From Microglena sp. YARC (lineage: Eukaryota; Chlorophyta; Chlorophyceae; Chlamydomonadales; Chlamydomonadaceae): DNA of 64,000 bases. The notes under the pieces are model-generated. The model was not told the origin of the DNA. It saw only the letters and a program-made list of their open reading frames with translations, and made no database searches. Below, piece after piece: positions 42,585-52,352 of this stretch; within the stretch, counting starts at the first letter, position 1; each line of letters begins with the position of its first letter. The translations under genes and the position numbers were made by a program. The DNA is taken from positions 73,903,803 to 73,967,802 of the forward strand of contig CM039462.1 of assembly GCA_022414725.1 (NCBI GenBank). Reading direction: 5' to 3'.

Positions 42585-43196
42585 TTATTCGCGACCCTTG
42601 CAATCCTTGAGCAATGACACGATCCTGGGGATTGTGATGAGGAGGCGCTTTTGGCGCTGGATCTGTTTGTGCTCGATGTACTTGCGGTACGTGCGCTGGA
42701 TCTTGCGCACCGAGCACCACGCTTGCAACCACTGGGAAGCTATGTTCTGTACAACGTCCCATTCCTGATTGGCGAATCCATCAGATGACACCCAATCGAT
42801 CATCTCGTCATCCAACTCAATGAACAGGCTGCTTACAATATTGCGTGTGAGGGTAATGTAATCTACGGAACACCAAGAAGTGTACGGGAAGACGGCTTCC
42901 AAACCAAGAAACATGCCTTGGAAGCAGGGATAGCATATGTATCCGTCCGGCGGTTCTGTTATCAGATGGTTGACAAACAGCTTGGCGTGGTTTCCGTCGG
43001 TGAAGTCGTTGGCAGTCATTTCTCCTTGGCAGACCTGTTGTATTTCGTTGTCCCACGATTGAACGGCGAGCTTTGCAAGTACCTCCCAAACGCGCGCCAT
43101 GGGCGGAATGAGTTCTCTTGCGCGATCGCAAAATGGATCCGACGGAACGCCCGAAGTGTCATTGGCAACGTTGTATAATTCAGTAAAGTTTGCCAT
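42585..43196 (-). CDS. Unknown protein with IQ-like C-terminal motif
   Basis: 203 residues from the ATG at 43196 (MANFTELYNVANDTSGVPSD). Ends with AWCSVRKIQRTYRKYIEHKQ, an IQ-like helix also used at the ends of the DKPWDW-repeat proteins here. The middle has YICYPCFQGMFLGLEAVFPY. A family 2 end (CAGTTGTTCTCGAATAATTA) lies just after the stop. Intact frame. Not identified. Confidence 0.55.
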   Translation of the reverse strand: MANFTELYNVANDTSGVPSDPFCDRARELIPPMARVWEVLAKLAVQSWDNEIQQVCQGEMTANDFTDGNHAKLFVNHLITEPPDGYICYPCFQGMFLGLEAVFPYTSWCSVDYITLTRNIVSSLFIELDDEMIDWVSSDGFANQEWDVVQNIASQWLQAWCSVRKIQRTYRKYIEHKQIQRQKRLLITIPRIVSLLKDCKGRE

Positions 43197-43200
43197 TGTG

Positions 43201-43245
43201 TTTGTGGGTATTTGTGGGTGTTTGTGGGTGTTTGTGGTTAACGGG
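43201..43245. repeat. GTGTTTGTGG short repeat
   Basis: Four near-copies of a 10-11-bp unit (GTGTTTGTGGGTATTTGTGG) in the leader of the 43196 gene. Confidence 0.6.
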
Positions 43246-43260
43246 TTCTTTTATGACAAT

Positions 43261-43272
43261 TCAATTTTTTTT
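43261..43272 (-). promoter_or_regulatory. Candidate AAAATTGA-type early promoter
   Basis: Minus strand AAAAAAAATTGA, 65 bp upstream of the ATG at 43196. Confidence 0.4.
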
Positions 43273-43324
43273 CACTATTAGGGTACTTTGAACATTTAAA
43301 TTCCCCGTGTCTTTAGATGCCTTG

Positions 43325-43733
43325 TTTAAGAAACCGCATATAGGGCATGTCTGACTTGTGTAATGCTCAAGCACATGCAAGAACACTGTCCCGTACTCTT
43401 CACACATGCGGCTTTCGCATGCCCCCCCATCCGTCCATTCATTCTCACACACGCCACGGCGGATTTTGCAGACTCCTTGTCCATCAGACAGATAGATAGA
43501 CAGACAGACCGCACACACACACATGACATGGCGGCTTGCGCAGACTCATCATCGTCCATCTGCCTCCCCGGTGGCTTGCGCATCCCCCCGTCCGTACATT
43601 CTCATTCATTCATTCTCACCCACGACACGGCAGCTTTTGAAGCCTCGTTGGCAATTTTCATGCTGCATGGAATTTCGCTGAGCTGTGCATGCGATGTCGT
43701 GATGCTCCATGAGATGGCACTGACACCCGCGTT
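43325..43733. other. Spacer, no supported gene
   Basis: C/T-rich and partly repetitive (CATTCATTCTCAC, CATGCGGCTTTCGCATGCCC). The frames across it are of low complexity. Confidence 0.4.
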
Positions 43734-44291
43734 TTGTCTTGCCGACAGATTGTCCAAATGGATACCAGAAGAATGATGGTGTCATTTGTGCCCAAGTTGG
43801 ACCTCTCACGACTTGCAACGCCTGGAAATCCGTTCCAGAAGTCCATCCACCGTTGTTTTGTTATGCTTGACCCTGGTACGACTTCAGTTGCTGACATCAT
43901 GCGAACAGCATATGCAAAGCTTGGTGCGCACCTGCAGCTGAGGGCTGCGTACAAGAGGGAGCCAATGTCACCATTCAAGATACTATCAATATGGGCTTTC
44001 AATGATGGACCCGTAGGAGTGGCAGTCCCCTTGGCGTCTGCTGACTACTTGTTGAGTGATGCAGTCGTATCCCGCACTCATGAATCAGGCTTTGGTGCGG
44101 CCTCGCCGCATGAAGATGGCCTTCGCTTTATGGTGTTGCCGTCTGAAATTTCTATTCGCATGTTGATGCGTATGTCGGTAGATGAACGACAAATAGCACT
44201 GGTAGCCAGTCCCCATATGGAAGGTGTTTGGAGACAGCATGTCTTCCTTGACCTTCCCAGCTCTGAGTTGTACTTTGAGGTGGACTTGTGA
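43734..44291 (+). CDS. Unknown protein
   Basis: 185 codons; likely starts are the ATGs at 43758 or 43776 (MVSFVPKLDLSRLATPGNPF). It reads as a globular protein: VAVPLASADYLLSDAVVSRT, FMVLPSEISIRMLMRMSVDE and a closing HVFLDLPSSELYFEVDL. A family 1 end starts 20 bp after the stop. Not identified. Confidence 0.5.
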   Translation: MSCRQIVQMDTRRMMVSFVPKLDLSRLATPGNPFQKSIHRCFVMLDPGTTSVADIMRTAYAKLGAHLQLRAAYKREPMSPFKILSIWAFNDGPVGVAVPLASADYLLSDAVVSRTHESGFGAASPHEDGLRFMVLPSEISIRMLMRMSVDERQIALVASPHMEGVWRQHVFLDLPSSELYFEVDL

Positions 44292-44310
44292 CAAGCGTTC
44301 CGGAAAAAAA

Positions 44311-44705
44311 CAGTCGGCGGAACAGTAAAATGAAACATCCCAATAAACGTTATAAGGCGTCGACAGACGTTAAAATGGCCCGTCCAGCAAAGAAACCTCC
44401 TTACATGACGCATTGCACATCAACAAAGACCCCGTGTTCTTTTGGGCCACCTGGAGAAGAGGCGATCGCTTAAGTGCGGCTGGTCCTTCAATGGACACTC
44501 TCGAAAGTACCGACAAAATAACGATACGGAGTCTGCAGGATGGAGAGCCTTGATATAAAAAAGAACCACGATATTCTCGTTAACATCTTGCAATTTGTTG
44601 ATTCAAAATCGTATTGGTGTTCCACTTCCCCGTGGGTTGCTACAACATTAGGTTACACCGTAAGGTGTGCCGTACACGAAGCGGTTTCATTTTAGTATTC
44701 CGTTG
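44311..44705 (+). mobile_element. Family 1 element with both ends, about 395 bp
   Basis: Left end CAGTCGGCGGAACAGTAAAA; right end GCGGTTTCATTTTAGTATTC then CGTTG. Between them lie a block shared with 31290-31560, an F-box-like start (near 44541) and the hairpin CCACTTCCCCGTGG, then TAAGGTGTGCCGTACACGAA next to the right end. It codes for no transposase. Compare 54824-55020. Confidence 0.7.
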
Positions 44706-44711
44706 TAATCC

Positions 44712-44888
44712 GCCGGGAGGAAATGGGCGTTCCCCTCCCGGCCGATTTTGACTGGTTGCTAAACATGGTATGGAGCGGAATTGTGATTCCTTGGTGCTTA
44801 ATGTCTCAAGCTAGCGAGTCGTTCAAGAGGCTCTAAATCCTGATTAGAAATTTAAAAAAATCGGCCGGGAGGCAGGAACGCCCATTAA
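44712..44888. mobile_element. Family 3 element
   Basis: Closes with GGGAGGCAGGAACGCCCATT; the left end is rearranged (CCGCCGGGAGGAAATGGGCG). The middle (AGCTAGCGAGTCGTTC) matches the copies at 40247 and 56962. Non-coding. Confidence 0.7.
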
Positions 44889-44990
44889 TTGATCCCATTA
44901 AGAATCATAACCAATTTTGAGGTTTGCGTTACAGTGGATGGCTTTTGGCGACTTGCTTCTCCAACAAACTTGGGGCATCTTCTCGTGAGC

Positions 44991-45272
44991 TCACCAGGGT
45001 TTGGTTTTAGTAATCTCATGTTGTGTGAGACTACACAACAACATTATGAATAGGTTATGATGGCCTGCTCGAAGGCAGTTGTAAGCAGTTTTCCACTTGG
45101 CTACGTATTGTATTTGTCTCTGAAGGATGTCATCTAAATTTTGCTGCAATTGTAAGGGCAGTTGCATCTTTCCTGGTTTTATCCCACATATGCGGCGGAT
45201 GTCCATATTGCACTGAGACAATATTCTGATCTGGATGTCCCTCGGGAGGCATTCCAATGCAATGTTTTTCAT
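44991..45272 (-). CDS. Small F-box-like viral protein
   Basis: 93 residues from the ATG at 45272. LECLPRDIQIRILSQCNMDI, then RRICGIKPGKMQLP, is a short domain seen repeatedly in proteins of mimivirus-like and algal viruses (LPxDIQxxIL...D.R...G). It is followed by LQQNLDDILQRQIQYVAKWK. F-box-related proteins may link to host ubiquitin ligases. The role here is inferred. Confidence 0.55.
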   Translation of the reverse strand: MKNIALECLPRDIQIRILSQCNMDIRRICGIKPGKMQLPLQLQQNLDDILQRQIQYVAKWKTAYNCLRAGHHNLFIMLLCSLTQHEITKTKPW

Positions 45273-45321
45273 TCCAATGAATGTGTTTTATTTGGCCATT
45301 CATTCTTTATACTAAACGATT

Positions 45322-47042
45322 CTACAGTGACAAGACCCAGTTGTTGTCAAGCTTCACAATGGCTTCCATCAGTAGCAAGCAGACATCTGAGTGACCTTCC
45401 TTGGCAGCCGCCCACAAGGCCCCGCTGTTTACAGAGTTAGCACAGGCCAAGTACTCGGGGCCAGCCACCGCTGGATCCATCAGCAGCTTGCAGACATCTG
45501 CGTGGCCTGCCTTGGCAGCCGCACGCAAGGCCCAACTGTTGTCGGAGTTCGCACGGGCCTTGTACTCAAGTCCAGCCACCTCCGGATCCATCAGCAGCTT
45601 GCAGACATTTGCGTGACCTGCCGTGGCAGCCGCCCACAAAGCCTTGCTGTAGCTAGAGTTCGCACGGGCCCTGAACTCAATTCCAGCAACAACTGGATCC
45701 ATGAGCAGCTTGCATACATCTGAGTGACCTGCCTTGGCAGCCGCCCACAAGGCCCTGCTGTTGCTAGAGTTCGCCCTGGCCCTTAACTCAATTCCAGCCA
45801 CCGCTGGATCCATGAGCAGCTTGCAGACATCTGCGTGACCTGCCTTGGCAGCCTCCCACAATGCCTTGCAATTGTCGGAGTTTGCCCGGGCCCTGAACTC
45901 AAGTCCAGCCACCACTGGATCCATCAGCAGCTTGCAGACATCTGCGTGACCTGACGTAGCCGCCTCCCACAAGGCCCTGCTGTTGACTGTGTTCGCACGG
46001 GCCCTGTACTCAATTCCCGACATCTCTGGATCCATCAGCATCTTGCAGACATCTGCGTTGCCTGCCTTGGCAGCCTCCCACAAGGCCTTGCAGTTGTCGG
46101 AGTTCGCCCGGGCCCTGAACTCAAGTCCAGCCACCGCTGGATCCATCAGCAGCTTGCATACATCTGAGTGGCCTGCCTTGACAGCCGCCCACAAGGCCCT
46201 GCTCTCGCCAGAGTTCGCCCTGGCCCTTGACTCGGGGCCAGCCACCGCTGGATCCATGAGCAGCTTGCAGACATATACGTGGCCTGCCTTGGCAGCCACC
46301 CACAATGCCCAGCTGTCGGTAGAATTCGCACGTGCCCATGACTGGGGCCAGCCACCTCTGGATCCATCAGCAGCTTGCAGATATCTACGTGACCTGCCTT
46401 GGCAGCCGCCCCCAAGGCCCTGCTGTCGATAGAGTTCGCACGGGCCCTGTACTCAAGTCCAGCCACCTCCGGATCCATCAGCAGCTTGCAGACATTTGCG
46501 TGGCCTGCCGTGGCAGCCAGCCGCAAAGCCTTGCTGTAGCTAGAGTTCGCACGGGCCCTGAACTCAATTCCAGCAACAAATGGATCCATTAGTAGCTTGC
46601 ATACATCTGAGTGACCTTCCTTGGCAGCCGCCCTCAAGGCCCTGCTGTCGCTAGATTTCGCCCTGGCCCTGAACTCAATTCCAGCCACCGCTGGATCCAT
46701 GAGCAACTTGCAGACATCTGCGTGACCTGCCTTTGCGGCCAAATAGAGAATCTGGCTGTCATTTTGGTTCGCCCTCACTTGTAGTAGAGCCCCTTTAACT
46801 TGGACAATATGATCAGACACCAAGCATGCAGCTAGAAGGTCGGCGCGCCCCCATTTCGCCATCATCTCTCCAACACGCTGTTGTGGCTGGATCAGCCGGG
46901 CAATGGTCAATCCTGGAAATCCGTTGCGCAGGGTTTTACAAACTAATACAATCTTGGGGTTTGAAGAGAGTATGGCAACGCGATCAATAATGTCATGGGG
47001 AAACGTTAGGAATGGACACGATGCTCGCGCGTGCGAATGCAT
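45322..47042 (-). CDS. F-box-like/ankyrin-repeat protein, frameshifted near 46350
   Basis: Starts at the ATG at 47042 (MHSHARASCPFLTFPHDIID), with an F-box-like opening (PHDIIDRVAILSSNPKIVLV). About 15 repeats of 37 residues follow, each like AAKAGHADVCKLLMDPAVAG then IEFRARANS. They fit the ankyrin pattern (A..GH..vckLLmdp). The first frame is good to ~46355 (VAGP), then a one-base shift moves the array into the frame ending at 45322 (IVKLDNNWVLSL). Such proteins are expanded in giant viruses and amoebae and probably act on host targets. Confidence 0.75.
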
Positions 47043-47180
47043 TTCTATTAATGTGTCATGAAAGCGCACAGGATGATTTATAATGTGTTGTGATAAACCC
47101 TATAAACCCTTGGTTGCACTTGCCTGGCGAGCCTCCGTAGCGACTTGAGTTACAGGCGGTTTCAATGTACAACAACAGTT
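47043..47180. other. Spacer
   Basis: No gene. It ends at the family 1 end of the Fanzor remnant. Confidence 0.4.
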
Positions 47181-47570
47181 ACACTCGACGGAATACTAAA
47201 ATGAAACCGCTTTCTGGAGTGTACGGTACACCTTATGGTGTAGCACCCCACGGGGCAGTGGAACACCATCATGTTTTTTTGTAGCCCATCAACAACACGC
47301 ATCCCTGCAAAATGGAAGCGGTCTCCCTTGACCCAACAGTTCCATGCAGTGCAGCCTTGCGATTGTGAGAGCAGAGGAGCGGTCTCGGTCCGAGTAAGTG
47401 CTGGTTTCTGGAGAGAATCGCAGTCCTCGTACCTCAGGGTACCGCTTGATCGAGTTGTTGTCGACAAGAGAGGGGGCCAAGCCACCCCTCCTGTGTTTTT
47501 CTTGGATTTGTTTACGTGTGCAGTACACCCTCACCGCCAATTGGTCGCGATAAGAGACCTTTGGAGAGTG
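47180..47570 (-). pseudogene. Fanzor C-terminal remnant with 3' tail, copy 1
   Basis: Minus-strand ORF of 83 codons (47540-47289): KHRRGGLAPSLVDNN, YPEVRGLRFSPETSTYSDRD, RSSALTIARLHCMELLGQGR. SDRD...ALTIARL matches the last RuvC Asp block of Fanzor/TnpB nucleases (RDxNAAxNI). After the stop come ~80 bp that can fold (GGTGT/ACACC around CCAC/GTGG) and a family 1 end (CACTCGACGGAATACTAAAA, plus strand). The upstream nuclease core is missing. It sits at the 3' end of a DKPWDW-repeat gene. Confidence 0.65.
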
Positions 47571-48777
47571 TAATGAATTCTTTCAAGAGTCGGTGTCGGC
47601 ACACAACATAAATCGGGTTTGTATTCACGTGTCTCCATGTTTTTTGAATAGTCGCTGCGGCTCTGCGACTTTGCACTAAACGGCACGCGTCTTGGACGGA
47701 TACCAACATGTTGCGGTTGCTACTCAATAAATGCCAGTCCCATGGTTTGTCCTTGTTCTTAACTACATTGTCCCAGGTGACAACGCAACTATTGTTTGAG
47801 CTCAAATAAAACCAATCCCATTGTTTGTCAAGATTACTCGAGACAATGTCCCAGGTGGCTACTCCGGGATTCGCACTCAATCCACGCCAATCCGATGGTT
47901 TGTCCAGGTTACTCGACACGATGTCCCAAGTTGCTACTCCGGGATTCGCACTCAATCCACGCCAGTCCCATGGTTTGTCCGGGTTCGTCACGACAACATC
48001 CCAGGTGGGGACACTCGCGTTTAAGCTCAATCCACGCCAATCCCATGGTTTGTCCAGGTTACTCGACACGATGTCCCATGTGGCTACACTGGGGTTTGTG
48101 CTCAACCAATACCAATCCCATGGTTTGTCCAGGCTACTCGACACGATGTCCCAAGTTGCTACTCCGGGATTTGCACTCAATCCACGCCAATCCCATGGTT
48201 TGTCCAGGTTACTCGAGACAATGTCCCAGGTGGCTACACTCGCGTTTAAGCTCAATCCACGCCAATCCCATGGTTTGTCCAGGTTACTCGACACGATGTC
48301 CCATGTGGCTACACTGGGGTTTGTGCTCAACCAATACCAATCCCATGGTTTGTCCAGGTTACTCGACACGATTTCCCATGTGGCTACACTGGTGTTTGTG
48401 CTAAATCCACTCCAGTTCCACGGCTTGTCCGGGTTACTCGACACGATGTCCCACGAGGCTACACTGGGGTTTGTGCTCAATCCACACCAGTCCCATGGTT
48501 TGTCCGGGTTACTCGAGACGATGTCCCATGTGGCTACACTGGGGTTTGTGCTCAACCAATACCAATCCCATGGTTTGTCAAGGTTACTCGATACAATGTC
48601 CCACGTGACGACACTAGGGTTTAAGCACAATTTACCCCAATCCCACGGTTTGTCAGGGTTACTCGACACGACGTCCCATGTCAGGTATGGATTATCACTC
48701 AATTGACCCCAATCCCATTTGCATTCTCCGGATTTGACTCGATCCAGTATGTGACTGTTAATTTCGTCGCCGTGCAT
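47512..48777 (-). CDS. DKPWDW-repeat protein, copy 2
   Basis: About 421 residues from the ATG at 48777 (MHGDEINSHILDRVKSGECK). Thirteen 25-residue units (DKPWDWYWLSTNPSVATWDI then VSSNP) follow. The end is SRRAAATIQKTWRHVNTNPI, an IQ-like closing module. The same architecture is known in mimivirus-like and other giant viruses, function unknown. The last ~15 residues (GLLSRPIGGEGVLHT) run into the Fanzor remnant in another frame and are not original. A family 2 end lies just before the start. Confidence 0.75.
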   Translation of the reverse strand: MHGDEINSHILDRVKSGECKWDWGQLSDNPYLTWDVVSSNPDKPWDWGKLCLNPSVVTWDIVSSNLDKPWDWYWLSTNPSVATWDIVSSNPDKPWDWCGLSTNPSVASWDIVSSNPDKPWNWSGFSTNTSVATWEIVSSNLDKPWDWYWLSTNPSVATWDIVSSNLDKPWDWRGLSLNASVATWDIVSSNLDKPWDWRGLSANPGVATWDIVSSSLDKPWDWYWLSTNPSVATWDIVSSNLDKPWDWRGLSLNASVPTWDVVVTNPDKPWDWRGLSANPGVATWDIVSSNLDKPSDWRGLSANPGVATWDIVSSNLDKQWDWFYLSSNNSCVVTWDNVVKNKDKPWDWHLLSSNRNMLVSVQDACRLVQSRRAAATIQKTWRHVNTNPIYVVCRHRLLKEFITLSKGLLSRPIGGEGVLHT

Positions 48778-48802
48778 TATTGTTCTCACGGTTGTTCTCA
48801 AA

Positions 48803-49165
48803 TAGACTCGACGGAATACTAAAATGAAACCGCTTTCTGGAGTGTACGTTACACCTTATGGTGTAACCTTATGGTGTAGCAACCCACGGGGCAGTGGAAC
48901 ACCATCATGTTTTTTTGTAGCCCATCAACAACACGCATCCCTGCAAAATGGAAGCGGTCTCCCTTGACCCAACAATTCCATGCAGTGCAGCCTTGCGATT
49001 GTGAGAGCAGAGGAGCGGTCCCGGTCCGAGTAAGTGCTGGTTTCTGGAGAGAATCGCAGTCCTCGTACCTCAGGGTACCGCTTGATCGAGTTGTTGTCGA
49101 CAAGAGAGGGGGCCAAGCCACCCCTCCTGTGTTTTTCTTGGATTTGTTTACGTGTGCAGTGTAGG
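48803..49165 (-). pseudogene. Fanzor C-terminal remnant with 3' tail, copy 2
   Basis: Near-identical to copy 1: RSSALTIARLHCMELLGQGR, then GRPLPFCRDACC and stop, followed by the foldable tail and the family 1 end at 48803-48833. The break upstream (about 49160) differs from copy 1 (about 47570). It follows the 49190-50227 repeat gene directly, just as copy 1 follows its neighbour. Confidence 0.65.
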
Positions 49166-49189
49166 GAGTGTACTGAATTCTTTAAAGAG

Positions 49190-50227
49190 TCAGCGTCGGC
49201 ACACAACATAAATCGGGTTTGTATTCACGTGTCTCCATGTTTCCTGAATAGTCGCTGCGGCTCTGTGACTTCGCACTAAACGGCACGCGTCTTGGACGGA
49301 TACCAACATGTTGCGGTTTCTACTCAATCTGCACCAGTCCCATGGTTTGTCCGGGTTACTCAAGACATTGTCCCAGGTGACCACGCAACTATTGTTTGAG
49401 CTCAAATAAAACCAATCCCATGGTTTGTCAAGGTTACTCGAGACAATGTCCCATGTGGCTACCCCGGGGTTTACACTCAATCCATACCACTCCCATGGTT
49501 TGTCCGGGTTACTCGAGACAATGTCCCACGAGGCTACACTGGGGTTTGTGCTCAACCAATACCAATCCCATGGTTTGTCCGGGTTACTCGAGACAATATC
49601 CCAGGTGGATACCCTGGGATTCGCACTCAATCCACGCCAGTTCCAAGGCTTGTCCGGGTTACTCGAGACAATGTCCCAGGTGGCTACCCAGATGTTTGTG
49701 CTCAACCAATACCAATCCCATGGTTTGTCCGGGTTACTCGAGACAATGTCCCATGTGTCTACCCCGGGGTTTACACTCAATCCACACCAGTTCCACGGCT
49801 TGTCCGGGTTACTCGACACGATGTCCCACGAGGCTACACTGGGGTTTGTGCTCAATCCACACCAGTCCCATGGTTTGTCCGGGTTACTCGATACAATGTC
49901 CCATGAGGCTACACTGGGGTTTGTGCTCAACCAATACCAATCCCATGGTTTGTCCGGGTTACTCGAGACAATATCCCACGTAGCTACCCTGGGATTCGCA
50001 CTCAATAAATGCCAGTCCCATGGGTTGTCCGGGTTACTCGACACAATGTCCCACGTGACGACATTGGGGTTTAAGCACAATTTACGCCAATCCCACGGTT
50101 TGTCTGGGTTACTCGACACGACGTCCCATGTCAGGTATGGATTATCACTCAAGTGACCCCAATCCCATTTGCATTCTCCGGATTTGACTCGATCCAGTAT
50201 GTGACTCTTAATTTTGGCGTCGAGCAT
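49190..50227 (-). CDS. DKPWDW-repeat protein, copy 1
   Basis: 345 residues from the ATG at 50227 (MLDAKIKSHILDRVKSGECK). Eleven 25-residue DKPWDW units, ending HRAAATIQETWRHVNTNPIY. N- and C-terminal modules are nearly identical to the 48777 gene, but unit number and order differ, so the pair arose by tandem duplication followed by unit gain or loss. The start lies 11 bp past a family 2 end. Confidence 0.75.
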   Translation of the reverse strand: MLDAKIKSHILDRVKSGECKWDWGHLSDNPYLTWDVVSSNPDKPWDWRKLCLNPNVVTWDIVSSNPDNPWDWHLLSANPRVATWDIVSSNPDKPWDWYWLSTNPSVASWDIVSSNPDKPWDWCGLSTNPSVASWDIVSSNPDKPWNWCGLSVNPGVDTWDIVSSNPDKPWDWYWLSTNIWVATWDIVSSNPDKPWNWRGLSANPRVSTWDIVSSNPDKPWDWYWLSTNPSVASWDIVSSNPDKPWEWYGLSVNPGVATWDIVSSNLDKPWDWFYLSSNNSCVVTWDNVLSNPDKPWDWCRLSRNRNMLVSVQDACRLVRSHRAAATIQETWRHVNTNPIYVVCRR

Positions 50228-50237
50228 TATTGTGTGC

Positions 50238-50282
50238 AATTAAATAAAGTGGGACACACCCCTTATGATCATCCAGACTGCA
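50238..50282 (-). promoter_or_regulatory. Family 2 end upstream of 50227
   Basis: Plus strand ATTAAATAAAGTGGGACACA then CCCCTTATGATCATCCAGAC; shares its flank (CAGACTGCAGATCGTTGC) with 31796. Confidence 0.6.
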
Positions 50283-50476
50283 GATCGTTGCTTTTGGGCA
50301 ACGTTGGGGGGTGCAGCAGGTTGAAGAGGAAGATATTCCGAGTAGCCTCTTTGGTACACCATAAGGTGTACGATATTTGGTAAGCCGTAAGATATTTGGT
50401 AAACCGTTCAACCGTCTGTGTCCCCATATCTCGGCGCGTCTCGGCGAAACTCTCGCTTTCTCATGACAGACTTAAG

Positions 50477-51055
50477 ATGATGAACCGGAAGAAACAAAAA
50501 ATAACTTGTACAGTATCTAAAAAAATGAACTCACGTAGGAACAAAGACACCCGAGTGTTGGCGGAACTCAAGTTCAACGATGTGTTCAAAAAGAGTCTCA
50601 AGTACTCGTTTGTCCAGGAACGCACCGATCTACGACCCATGACGTTCACCATCGCAAAGCGGAAAACGAAGATCACGACCAAACTCATGAGTGAGTCCGG
50701 AAACGAGACGACCAACGTTGCAATGGCAGGAGACATCATCATATGCGGAAAGTACAACGAACAGTACGTCGTCACCTTCACAAAGATTTTGACCATGTAC
50801 GACATCGTCGACGCACATCTCACGGTACGACACGTCACACGACAGGCGGCGCTCTACACATCCAATACAGCGCACACGTTCACTGCGCCATGGGGAGAAA
50901 GCATGACGGTCCACCCAGGAGACTATGTCGTAAAGGAAGGAGAAGACGGGTTCTACAGGGTCGAAAAGAACACCTTCGAAGAGACGTACGACCATCATTC
51001 AAGTAATCATCGTTCCAATGTAAAACACTTCAAACGTCATCATCACACAGGGTGA
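50477..51055 (+). CDS. Unknown protein with a PGDYVV motif
   Basis: 192 residues from the ATG at 50477; the frame is open upstream but without an ATG. A very basic N-terminus (NRKKQKITCTVSKKMNSRRN) leads to a beta-rich domain: GDIIICGKYNEQYVVTFTKI, APWGESMTVHPGDYVVKEGE, FYRVEKNTFEETYDHH. PGDY followed by YRV...F..TY recurs in unnamed proteins of giant viruses and some bacteria. Function unknown. Intact. Confidence 0.55.
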   Translation: MMNRKKQKITCTVSKKMNSRRNKDTRVLAELKFNDVFKKSLKYSFVQERTDLRPMTFTIAKRKTKITTKLMSESGNETTNVAMAGDIIICGKYNEQYVVTFTKILTMYDIVDAHLTVRHVTRQAALYTSNTAHTFTAPWGESMTVHPGDYVVKEGEDGFYRVEKNTFEETYDHHSSNHRSNVKHFKRHHHTG

Positions 51056-51143
51056 TACAAGGGAATTATGTTATCTCCGGTACAGGTCTCGTTGTCTTCT
51101 CCCCCGAACGCTTCCGCATTTCGTGGAAAAAGTGAATAACGTG

Positions 51144-51948
51144 TTATCTTTCGGACCACACTTTGACAACCGGCCGGTTCTTGAACGTGCCTGTATTCTG
51201 CATGTAATTCTCAAAGGTCAGCTTGAATGGCATAGGATGATTCAAAAAAATGTCCCCAAACACCGAATACTCACAGGTCGAATACACATAGGTCGTCGAC
51301 GACTCGTCGTCGTTTATGATCATTAGCATTAAGGGGATGACTCTCTCTAGGCCACTGCGCATGCTTCTAGTATTGACAGTCGCGGCGAGTTTGGTGATGC
51401 CCGAAAACCGTGTCTCTAGACTATCGAGTGCGTCTAGCGTGACGTACATAGCGGTGCCGAAGCACCCCAACCATTCCCCCCATTATTGTACACACGCATG
51501 ATCTCCTCTTGCGTTTCGAAGATAGAGCGCCCATCGTCTGCATAGTGGCCTCCTCGTGTCTGAAGTCGCTCGAAAAGTGCCACAGGAACCTGAAGCCGGG
51601 GGTGTGTAGGGCAACAGACTCAGGTATAGGTTGGTTCAGGAACATAGCGTCGTGAATGACCAGCGCCGTCTCGAACAAGCGCTTAGTGAACATGTAGTAC
51701 AACGGAAGGATCTCACCAGCCCCCGCCTGCAAGTCCGTTTCAATCACGGTAAGATGAGGTATCGTCCCTTCGATGGGGATGCATGCTGCGCGCATGTCCG
51801 GGTCCGAGTGGTCGTCTACGATGACCACCGGCATGGTCGGGTGCACCGCTCGGATGCGGTGCACGCACGTGTGCCAATACCACATGTGCACCGGTTTTTT
51901 CATGCATTGCAGAATCACGATGCCATCCACACTTCTATGAATCATCAT
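51144..51948 (-). CDS. Glycosyltransferase-like protein, frameshifted at a C6 run
   Basis: Starts at the ATG at 51948. MPVVIVDDHSDPDMRAA is a GT-A-type nucleotide-sugar block. ALVIHDAMFLNQPIPES and FRFLWHFSSDFRHEEATMQT follow. The frame shifts at about 51480 (CCCCCC at 51476-51481), and the text continues MGCFGTAMYVTLDALDSLET to 51144. Viral enzymes of this style glycosylate capsid or surface proteins. About 265 residues in total. Confidence 0.6.
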
Positions 51949-52064
51949 TTATAGTAATACCGGTACAGCTTTTTAAGCATTTTGGGTCACCGGTCCGTGG
52001 CAACCGATGCATAAGAAACAATGCGTCATTCAATGTATTATTGTTTGCTAATGCATATCTTAAA

Positions 52065-52352
52065 ATGGATATAACTCAAGTTTTGCAACTCCCTCCATCA
52101 ATTGACAAAAATCTTGCCACACAACTTGTATGCATTGTTATGCAATGGATACACTCAACAGGCACCTATCCGCCAAATATTGAAATCAATTGCGAACGGC
52201 TAATCAAATGGTATCAAAACAACGAAAGCACTCCTGAACTCCGAGATCAAATCATTTCAGACTACAACGTTTTGTACGGAACCATGGCCTTTCAAAGGTT
52301 TGCAATCAAATCATGCAATGTAGCTATTACACCCAAATCTTCTCAACCATGA
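52065..52352 (+). CDS. Unknown protein
   Basis: 95 residues from the ATG at 52065 (MDITQVLQLPPSIDKNLATQ). Helical, with CERLIKWYQNNESTPELRDQ. More AT-rich than its neighbours. Not identified. Confidence 0.45.
   Translation: MDITQVLQLPPSIDKNLATQLVCIVMQWIHSTGTYPPNIEINCERLIKWYQNNESTPELRDQIISDYNVLYGTMAFQRFAIKSCNVAITPKSSQP

Larger units (their letters stand above)
42474..43324. mobile_element. Gene flanked by a 45-bp inverted repeat
   Basis: 42474-42518 (CAAGGCATCTAAAGACACGG...TACCCT) and 43280-43324 are inverted copies differing at one position. They enclose 761 bp holding the 42585-43196 gene, its promoter-like A-run and a GTGTTTGTGG repeat. No transposase is present. It could be a non-autonomous element that carries a gene, or a recombinogenic inverted repeat. 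Target duplications are not clear. Confidence 0.6.

Noticed and set aside
43326..43776. Plus-strand 137-codon and minus-strand 85-codon ORFs
   Set aside because: Low-complexity C/T- and ACAG-rich DNA with no protein-like pattern.
45391..46592. Plus-strand frames over the ankyrin gene
   Set aside because: Antisense shadows of the 111-bp ankyrin units; the minus frame matches the known fold.
47796..50156. Plus-strand frames with SHGLSGLLDTMSHVATL or QCPRWL repeats
   Set aside because: Antisense shadows of the 75-bp DKPWDW repeat units.
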